64,000 bases of DNA from Valencia hispanica. Taxonomy: Eukaryota > Chordata > Actinopteri > Cyprinodontiformes > Valenciidae. Location of the stretch: contig OY747702.1 of NCBI GenBank assembly GCA_963556495.2, forward strand, positions 13,390,193-13,454,192, written 5' to 3'. Made by a program: the position numbers and the translations under genes. Below the pieces are notes generated by a model that saw nothing but the letters and a program-made list of their open reading frames with translations, did not search any database and was not told where the DNA came from. Below are positions 56,414 through 64,000 of this stretch, piece after piece. Numbering within the stretch: position 1 is the first letter of the stretch; each line of letters begins with the position of its first letter.

Positions 56414-56495
56414 GGTAGTGTGGCCGAGTGGTCTAAGCCGCTGGATTTAGGCTCCAGTCTCTATGGAGGCGTGGGTTCAAATCCCACCACTGCCA
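56414..56495 (+). tRNA. tRNA-Leu(TAG) variant C24, unit 37
   Basis: G24 to C (CTAAGCCGCTGG) produces a C11.C24 mismatch in the D stem; acceptor, anticodon and T stems are intact. It is separated from its unit mates by the retrovirus. Confidence 0.87.
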
Positions 56496-56737
56496 TTGTG
56501 TTCCTAATAGGGTCGACTTCTTTAAGAGACATTGAAGACAGACAAAGCATGTCTTGCTCTTTCAATACCCATTCCTCGCATTTGACACAGCATTATCTTT
56601 TCAACTACACATTCATCTCAACATAATCCTTTCCTACAATTTATTGTATATTCACTCACATTTTCTGGTTTAGCTTTGTAGCCAAAATCATAAAAAAAAA
56701 AAAAAAACTTTTCCAATGTCTGTTTACAAACAAGAGA

Positions 56738-56809
56738 AGCAGAGTGGCGCATCGGAAGCGTGCTGGGCCCATAACCCAGAGGTCGATGGATCGAAACCAT
56801 CCTCTGCTA
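56738..56809 (+). tRNA. tRNA-iMet(CAT) variant T15, unit 38
   Basis: G15 to T; trailer GTGTTTAGAG as in unit 37. Confidence 0.9.
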
Positions 56810-57112
56810 AACGTCTGTGTTTAGAGATTAGCTCAAGGCATGTCCCTTTTGGTCCTGTTGGACATGAGCTCTCAAATCGAGTCTGTTCGAATTGCCAGAT
56901 ACATGGAACAGGTAGTTTTCCTCTTAACTTGCTCTCAAACTATACTATGATTCCAGTCAGTTTTACATAGAATCAAGGCCAAGTAAAGCAGTCCTCTCTG
57001 AATAAAAACAAGTCAAACTATTTTTGTACATGACAAAGCCAAGATTTTCAAATCGACATCTTGATCGCACATGTATTTAGAAAAAATTTTACGTTCTCAT
57101 GGATTTGTGGAG

Positions 57113-57185
57113 GGGGAATTAGCTCAAATGGTAGAGCGCTCGCTTTGCATGTGAGAGGTAGCGGGATCGATGCCTGCATTCTCCA
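57113..57185 (+). tRNA. tRNA-Ala(TGC), unit 38
   Basis: Body as in unit 1. Confidence 0.95.
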
Positions 57186-57600
57186 AAGAACTCTGTTCCA
57201 GTTTCTTCACAATACCAAAGGTTTTGTTGGATTAAATCCACATTCTTTGTATCACAAGCAAAAGAAAGCGGGCAATGAAAAACTTTGGAACGCGTCTTCC
57301 ACTGCTATTTCAAAATCCTCATCACAAGAATGTCTTTGAAATCTCTCTGACTTACCTAGATATCGTTGCTCCAAAACCCTTTAACCTGAACCAGACGGAG
57401 TCCCGATCAGGCCCAAAATAAACCTAAAATGTGACAGTGTTTGTCAAATTTGCTTTTGACTTCACTTTTTCATGCAACTGGGTTACATGTGCAGTACCAT
57501 GTTTGACTGAATACTTTGAGCAGCCGTTAAAGCCCAGCACTGTTGTTCAGTCTCTCTTGAAAATCTGACAAAATCAGAGCTCTTTTACACCCATCTCTTT

Positions 57601-57682
57601 GGTAGTGTGGCCGAGTGGTCTAAGGCGCTGGATTTAGGCTCCAGTCTCTATGGAGGCGTGGGTTCAAATCCCACCACTGCCA
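57601..57682 (+). tRNA. tRNA-Leu(TAG), unit 38
   Basis: Body as in unit 1; trailer starts TTGCCCTCC. Confidence 0.95.
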
Positions 57683-57925
57683 TTGCCCTCCTAATAGGGT
57701 CGACTTCTTTAAGAGACATTGAAGACAGACAAAGCATGTCTTGCTCTTTCAATACCCATTCCTCGCATTTGACACAGCATTATCTTTTCAACTACACACT
57801 CATCTCAACATAATCCTTTCCTACAATTTGCTGTATATTCACTCACATTTTCTGGTTTAGCTTTGTAGCCAAAATCATAAAAAAAACAAAAAAAACTTTT
57901 CCAATGTCTGTTTACAAACAAGAGA

Positions 57926-57997
57926 AGCAGAGTGGCGCATCGGAAGCGTGCTGGGCCCATAACCCAGAGGTCGATGGATCGAAACCATCCTCTGCTA
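57926..57997 (+). tRNA. tRNA-iMet(CAT) variant T15, unit 39
   Basis: G15 to T; the A-run before it is interrupted by C, as before unit 2. Confidence 0.9.
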
Positions 57998-58300
57998 AAC
58001 GTCTGTGGTTAGAGATTAGCTCAAGGCATGTCCCTTTTGGTCCTGTTGGACATGAGCTCTCAAATCGAGTCTGTTCGAATTGCCAGATACATGGAACAGG
58101 TAGTTTTCCTCTTAACTTGCTCTCAAACTATACTATGATTCCAGTCAGTTTTACATAGAATCAAGGCCAAGTAAAGCAGTCCTCTCTGAATAAAAACAAG
58201 TCAAACTATTTTTGTACATGACGAAGCCAAGATTTTCAAATCGACATCTTGATCGCACATGTATTTAGAAAAAATTTTACGTTCTCATGGATTTGTGGAG

Positions 58301-58373
58301 GGGGAATTAGCTCAAATGGTAGAGCGCTCGCTTTGCATGTGAGAGCTAGCGGGATCGATGCCTGCATTCTCCA
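58301..58373 (+). tRNA. tRNA-Ala(TGC) variant C46, unit 39
   Basis: G46 to C in the variable loop (GAGAGCTAGCGGG). Confidence 0.93.
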
Positions 58374-58788
58374 AAGAACTCTGTTCCAGTTTCTTCACAA
58401 TACCAAAGGTTTTGTTGGATTAAATCCACATTCTTTTTATCACAAGCAAAAGAAAGCGGGCAATGAAAAACTTTGGAACGCGTCTTCCACTGCTATTTCA
58501 AAATCCTCATCACAAGAATGTCTTTGAAATCTCTCTGACTTACCTAGATATCGTTGCTCCAAAACCCTTTAACCTGAACCAGACGGAGTCCCGATCAGGC
58601 CCAAAATAAACCTAAAATGTGACAGTGTTTGTCAAATTTGCTTTTGACTTCACTTTTTCATGCAACTGGGTTACATGTGCAGTACCATGTTTGACTGAAT
58701 ACTTTGAGCAGCCGTTAAAGCCCAGCACTGTTGTTCAGTCTCTCTTGAAAATCTGACGAAATCAGAGCTCTTTTACACCCATCTCTTT

Positions 58789-58870
58789 GGTAGTGTGGCC
58801 GAGTGGTCTAAGGCGCTGGATTTAGGCTCCAGTCTCTATGGAGGCGTGGGTTCAAATCCCACCACTGCCA
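58789..58870 (+). tRNA. tRNA-Leu(TAG), unit 39
   Basis: Body as in unit 1. Confidence 0.95.
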
Positions 58871-59109
58871 TTGTGCTCCTAATAGGGTCGACTTCTTTAA
58901 GAGACATTGAAGACAGACAAAGCATGTCTTGCTCTTTCAATACCCATTCCTCGCATTTGACACAGCATTATCTTTTCAACTACACACTCATCTCAACATA
59001 ATCCTTTCCTACTATTTGCTGTATATTCACTCACATTTTCTGGTTTAGCTTTGTAGCCAAAATCATAAAAAAAAAAAACCTTTTCCAATGTCTGTCTACA
59101 AACAAGAGA

Positions 59110-59174
59110 AGCAGAGTGGCGCAGCGGAAGCGTGCTGGGCCCAGAGGTCGATGGATCGAAACCATCCTCTGCTA
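59110..59174 (+). pseudogene. tRNA-iMet pseudogene without anticodon, unit 40
   Basis: Seven-base loss, GCTGGGCCCAGAGG junction as in unit 36; the T4 terminator is also deleted. Confidence 0.9.
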
Positions 59175-59468
59175 AACGTCTGTGGTTAGAGATTAGCTCA
59201 AGGCATGTCCCTGTTGGACATGAGCTCTCAAATCGAGTCTGTTCGAATTGCCAGATACATGGAACAGGTAGTTTTCCTCTTAACTTGCTCTCAAACTATA
59301 CTATGATTCCAGTCAGTTTTACATAGAATCAAGGCCAAGTAAAGCAGTCCTCTCTGAATAAAAACAAGTCAAACTATTTTTGTACATGACGAAGCCAAGA
59401 TTTTCAAATCGACATCTTGATCGCACATGTATTTAGAAAAAATTTTACGTTCTCATGGATTTGTGGAG

Positions 59469-59541
59469 GGGGAGTTAGCTCAAATGGTAGAGCGCTCGCT
59501 TTGCATGTGAGAGGTAGCGGGATCGATGCCTGCATTCTCCA
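59469..59541 (+). tRNA. tRNA-Ala(TGC) variant G6, unit 40
   Basis: A6 to G (GGGGAGT) makes a G6:U67 wobble; fold kept. Confidence 0.93.
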
Positions 59542-59956
59542 AAGAACTCTGTTCCAGTTTCTTCACAATACCAAAGGTTTTGTTGGATTAAATCCACATT
59601 CTTTTTATCACAAGCAAAAGAAAGCGGGCAATGAAAAACTTTGGAACGCGTCTTCCACTGCTATTTCAAAATCCTCATCACAAGAATGTCTTTGAAATCT
59701 CTCTGACTTACCTAGATATCGTTGCTCCAAAACCCTTTAACCTGAACCAGACGGAGTCCCGATCAGGCCCAAAATAAACCTAAAATGTGACAGTGTTTGT
59801 CAAATTTGCTTTTGACTTCACTTTTTCATGCAACTGGGTTACATGTGCAGTACCATGTTTGACTGAATACTTTGAGCAGCCGTTAAAGCCCAGCACTGTT
59901 GTTCAGTCTCTCTTGAAAATCTGACGAAATCAGAGCTCTTTTACACCCATCTCTTT

Positions 59957-60038
59957 GGTAGTGTGGCCGAGTGGTCTAAGGCGCTGGATTTAGGCTCCAG
60001 TCTCTATGGAGGCGTGGGTTCAAATCCCACCACTGCCA
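59957..60038 (+). tRNA. tRNA-Leu(TAG), unit 40
   Basis: Body as in unit 1. Confidence 0.95.
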
Positions 60039-60277
60039 TTGTGCTCCTAATAGGGTCGACTTCTTTAAGAGACATTGAAGACAGACAAAGCATGTCTTGC
60101 TCTTTCAATACCCATTCCTCGCATTTGACACAGCATTATCTTTTCAACTACACACTCATCTCAACATAATCCTTTCCTACTATTTGCTGTATATTCACTC
60201 ACATTTTCTGGTTTAGCTTTGTAGCCAAAATCATAAAAAAAAAAAACCTTTTCCAATGTCTGTCTACAAACAAGAGA

Positions 60278-60342
60278 AGCAGAGTGGCGCAGCGGAAGCG
60301 TGCTGGGCCCAGAGGTCGATGGATCGAAACCATCCTCTGCTA
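60278..60342 (+). pseudogene. tRNA-iMet pseudogene without anticodon, unit 41
   Basis: Same junction and same T4 loss as unit 40, so the two Met segments are duplicates. Confidence 0.9.
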
Positions 60343-60636
60343 AACGTCTGTGGTTAGAGATTAGCTCAAGGCATGTCCCTGTTGGACATGAGCTCTCAAA
60401 TCGAGTCTGTTCGAATTGCCAGATACATGGAACAGGTAGTTTTCCTCTTAACTTGCTCTCAAACTATACTATGATTCCAGTCAGTTTTACATAGAATCAA
60501 GGCCAAGTAAAGCAGTCCTCTCTGAATAAAAACAAGTCAAACTATTTTTGTACATGACGAAGCCAAGATTTTCAAATCGACATCTTGATCGCACATGTAT
60601 TTAGAAAAAATTTTACGTTCTCATGGATTTGTGGAG

Positions 60637-60709
60637 GGGGAATTAGCTCAAATGGTAGAGCGCTCGCTTTGCATGTGAGAGCTAGCGGGATCGATGCCTG
60701 CATTCTCCA
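60637..60709 (+). tRNA. tRNA-Ala(TGC) variant C46, unit 41
   Basis: G46 to C as in unit 39. Confidence 0.93.
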
Positions 60710-61124
60710 AAGAACTCTGTTCCAGTTTCTTCACAATACCAAAGGTTTTGTTGGATTAAATCCACATTCTTTTTATCACAAGCAAAAGAAAGCGGGCAAT
60801 GAAAAACTTTGGAACGCGTCTTCCACTGCTATTTCAAAATCCTCATCACAAGAATGTCTTTGAAATCTCTCTGACTTACCTAGATATCGTTGCTCCAAAA
60901 CCCTTTAACCTGAACCAGACGGAGTCCCGATCAGGCCCAAAATAAACCTAAAATGTGACAGTGTTTGTCAAATTTGCTTTTGACTTCACTTTTTCATGCA
61001 ACTGGGTTACATGTGCAGTACCATGTTTGACTGAATACTTTGAGCAGCCGTTAAAGCCCAGCACTGTTGTTCAGTCTCTCTTGAAAATCTGACGAAATCA
61101 GAGCTCTTTTACACCCATCTCTTT

Positions 61125-61206
61125 GGTAGTGTGGCCGAGTGGTCTAAGGCGCTGGATTTAGGCTCCAGTCTCTATGGAGGCGTGGGTTCAAATCCCACCA
61201 CTGCCA
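61125..61206 (+). tRNA. tRNA-Leu(TAG), unit 41
   Basis: Body as in unit 1. Confidence 0.95.
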
Positions 61207-61450
61207 TTGTGCTCCTAATAGGGTCGACTTCTTTAAGAGACATTGAAGACAGACAAAGCATGTCTTGCTCTTTCAATACCCATTCCTCGCATTTGACACA
61301 GCATTATCTTTTCAACTACACACTCATCTCAACATAATCCTTTCCTACAATTTGCTGTATATTCACTCACATTTTCTGGTTTAGCTTTGTAGCCAAAATT
61401 GTAAAAAAAAAAAAAAAAAACTTTTCCAATGTCTGTCTACAAACAAGAGA

Positions 61451-61522
61451 AGCAGAGTAGCGCATCGGAAGCGTGCTGGGCCCATAACCCAGAGGTCGAT
61501 GGATCGAAACCATCCTCTGCTA
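61451..61522 (+). tRNA. tRNA-iMet(CAT) variant A9 T15, unit 42
   Basis: G9 to A and G15 to T; T4 lost. Confidence 0.87.
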
Positions 61523-61816
61523 AACGTCTGTGGTTAGAGATTAGCTCAAGGCATGTCCCTGTTGGACATGAGCTCTCAAATCGAGTCTGTTCGAATTGCC
61601 AGATACATGGAACAGGCAGTTTTCCTCTTAACTTGCTCTCAAACTATACTATGATTCCAGTCAGTTTTACATAGAATCAAGGCCAAGTAAAGCAGTCCTC
61701 TCTGAATAAAAACAAGTCAAACTATTTTTGTACATGACGAAGCCAAGATTTTCAAATCGACATCTTGATCGCACATGTATTTAGAAAAAATTTTACGTTC
61801 TCATGGATTTGTGGAG

Positions 61817-61889
61817 GGGGAGTTAGCTCAAATGGTAGAGCGCTCGCTTTGCATGTGAGAGGTAGCGGGATCGATGCCTGCATTCTCCA
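61817..61889 (+). tRNA. tRNA-Ala(TGC) variant G6, unit 42
   Basis: G6:U67 wobble. Confidence 0.93.
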
Positions 61890-62304
61890 AAGAACTCTGT
61901 TCCAGTTTCTTCACAATAGCAAAGGTTTTGTTGGATTAAATCCACATTCTTTTTATCACAAGCAAAAGAAAGCGGGCAATGAAAAACTTTGGAACGCGTC
62001 TTCCACTGCTATTTCAAAATCCTCATCACAAGAATGTCTTTGAAATCTCTCTGACTTACCTAGATATCGTTGCTCCAAAACCCTTTAACCTGAACCAGAC
62101 GGAGTCCCGATCAGGCCCAAAATAAACCTAAAATGTGACAGTGTTTGTCAAATTTGATTTTGACTTCACTTTTTCATGCAACTGGGTTACATGTGCAGTA
62201 CCATGTTTGACTGAATACTTTGAGCAGCCGTTAAAGCCCAGCACTGTTGTTCAGTCTCTCTTGAAAATCTGACGAAATCAGAGCTCTTTTACACCCATCT
62301 CTTT

Positions 62305-62386
62305 GGTAGTGTGGCCGAGTGGTCTAAGGCGCTGGATTTAGGCTCCAGTCTCTATGGAGGCGTGGGTTCAAATCCCACCACTGCCA
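62305..62386 (+). tRNA. tRNA-Leu(TAG), unit 42
   Basis: Body as in unit 1. Confidence 0.95.
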
Positions 62387-62628
62387 TTGTGCTCCTAATA
62401 GGGTCGACTTCTTTAAGAGACATTGAAGACAGACAAAGCATGTCTTGCTCTTTCAATACCCATTCCTCGCATTTGACACAGCATTATCTTTTCAACTACA
62501 CACTCATCTCAACATAATCCTTTCCTACTATTTGCTGTATATTCACTCACATTTTCTGGTTTAGCTTTGTAGCCAAAATCATAAAAAAACAAAAAAAACT
62601 TTTCCAATGTCTGTCTACAAACAAGAGA

Positions 62629-62700
62629 AGCAGAGTGGCGCAGCGGAAGCGTGCTGGGCCCATAACCCAGAGGTCGATGGATCGAAACCATCCTCTGCTA
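62629..62700 (+). tRNA. tRNA-iMet(CAT), unit 43
   Basis: G15 restored, T4 retained; body as in unit 1. Confidence 0.95.
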
Positions 62701-63003
62701 AACGTCTGTGGTTAGAGATTAGCTCAAGGCATGTCCCTTTTGGTCCTGTTGGACATGAGCTCTCAAATCGAGTCTGTTCGAATTGCCAGATACATGGAAC
62801 AGGTAGTTTTCCTCTTAACTTGCTCTCAAACTATACTATGATTCCAGTCAGTTTTACATAGAATCAAGGCCAAGTAAAGCAGTCCTCTCTGAATAAAAAC
62901 AAGTCAAACTATTTTTGTACATGACGAAGCCAAGATTTTCAAATCGACATCTTGATCGCACATGTATTTAGAAAAAATTTTACGTTCTCATGGATTTGTG
63001 GAG

Positions 63004-63076
63004 GGGGAGTTAGCTCAAATGGTAGAGCGCTCGCTTTGCATGTGAGAGGTAGCGGGATCGATGCCTGCATTCTCCA
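63004..63076 (+). tRNA. tRNA-Ala(TGC) variant G6, unit 43
   Basis: G6:U67 wobble. Confidence 0.93.
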
Positions 63077-63491
63077 AAGAACTCTGTTCCAGTTTCTTCA
63101 CAATAGCAAAGGTTTTGTTGGATTAAATCCACATTCTTTTTATCACAAGCAAAAGAAAGCGGGCAATGAAAAACTTTGGAACGCGTCTTCCACTGCTATT
63201 TCAAAATCCTCATCACAAGAATGTCTTTGAAATCTCTCTGACTTACCTAGATATCGTTGCTCCAAAACCCTTTAACCTGAACCAGACGGAGTCCCGATCA
63301 GGCCCAAAATAAACCTAAAATGTGACAGTGTTTGTCAAATTTGATTTTGACTTCACTTTTTCATGCAACTGGGTTACATGTGCAGTACCATGTTTGACTG
63401 AATACTTTGAGCAGCCGTTAAAGCCCAGCACTGTTGTTCAGTCTCTCTTGAAAATCTGACGAAATCAGAGCTCTTTTACACCCATCTCTTT

Positions 63492-63573
63492 GGTAGTGTG
63501 GCCGAGTGGTCTAAGGCGCTGGATTTAGGCTCCAGTCTCTATGGAGGCGTGGGTTCAAATCCCACCACTGCCA
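63492..63573 (+). tRNA. tRNA-Leu(TAG), unit 43
   Basis: Body as in unit 1. Confidence 0.95.
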
Positions 63574-63813
63574 TTGTGCTCCTAATAGGGTCGACTTCTT
63601 TAAGAGACATTGAAGACAGACAAAGCATGTCTTGCTCTTTCAATACCCATTCCTCGCATTTGACACAGCATTATCTTTTCAACTACACACTCATCTCAAC
63701 ATAATCCTTTCCTACTATTTGCTGTATATTCACTCACATTTTCTGGTTTAGCTTTGTAGCCAAAATCATAAAAAAAAAAAAACCTTTTCCAATGTCTGTC
63801 TACAAACAAGAGA

Positions 63814-63878
63814 AGCAGAGTGGCGCAGCGGAAGCGTGCTGGCCCCAGAGGTCGATGGATCGAAACCATCCTCTGCTA
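63814..63878 (+). pseudogene. tRNA-iMet pseudogene without anticodon, unit 44
   Basis: Seven-base loss with the GGCCCC junction of unit 7, although the two loci are 57 kb apart in the window. The rest of this unit lies beyond the right edge. Confidence 0.9.
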
Positions 63879-64000
63879 AACGTCTGTGGTTAGAGATTAG
63901 CTCAAGGCATGTCCCTTTTGGTCCTGTTGGACATGAGCTCTCAAATCGAGTCTGTTCGAATTGCCAGATACATGGAACAGGTAGTTTTCCTCTTAACTTG

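Larger units (their letters stand above)
56144..64000 (+). repeat. tandem tRNA array, right block (units 37b to 44)
   Basis: The same unit resumes directly after the 3' LTR, starting with the duplicated AATG and continuing the Ala-Leu spacer that was cut at 43113. Six complete units follow (38 to 43), then part of unit 44, so the array runs past the right edge. Units here share private variants, for example T15 in Met and G6 or C46 in Ala, that are rare or absent in the left block. Confidence 0.97.

Overview
The window is vertebrate nuclear DNA, most likely from a teleost fish. Signs of this are the initiator tRNA-Met with animal hallmarks (A1:U72, C33, A54, A60), an I/Nimb-like LINE with RNase H and a GAA-repeat tail, and a retroviral Env tail with a Cys-rich block of a kind I associate with fish ERVs. 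The species cannot be fixed from sequence alone.

Layout: about 51 kb (1-43109 and 56144-64000) is a head-to-tail tandem array of a roughly 1.18 kb unit. Each unit carries three plus-strand tRNA genes in fixed order: initiator tRNA-Met(CAT), tRNA-Ala(TGC) and tRNA-Leu(TAG or TAA). I count 44 Met, 43 Ala and 43 Leu loci (130 in all). Both window edges cut through the array. The short repetitive ORFs over the array are artefacts of the tRNA genes and spacers. Sequence changes sort the units into subfamilies. Seven Met loci have lost the anticodon, one Leu locus is broken, five Leu loci have changed from anticodon TAG to TAA, six Ala loci have a G4.A69 acceptor mismatch, and ten Met loci have lost the nearest T4 terminator.

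Unit 37 is split between its Ala and Leu genes by a 13.0 kb endogenous retrovirus (43114-56143). It has 567 bp LTRs that differ at three positions, a 4 bp target duplication (AATG), a primer-binding site complementary to tRNA-Ala of the kind encoded by the array, and a polypurine tract. Its interior is decayed: a gag fragment, a nucleocapsid/partial protease/reverse transcriptase ORF with an unexplained segment before the RT, a broken RNase H, no recognisable integrase, and only the C-terminal membrane anchor of Env.

Nested in the retrovirus leader is a 5.26 kb, apparently full-length LINE (44001-49260) flanked by a 14 bp target duplication. It has an intact ORF1 and an ORF2 (endonuclease, RT, RNase H, terminal zinc-finger-like motif) interrupted by one TAG at codon 12.

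The order of events read from nesting is: array amplification, then retrovirus insertion, with the LINE inside the retrovirus (before or after that insertion). No host protein-coding gene was recognised.
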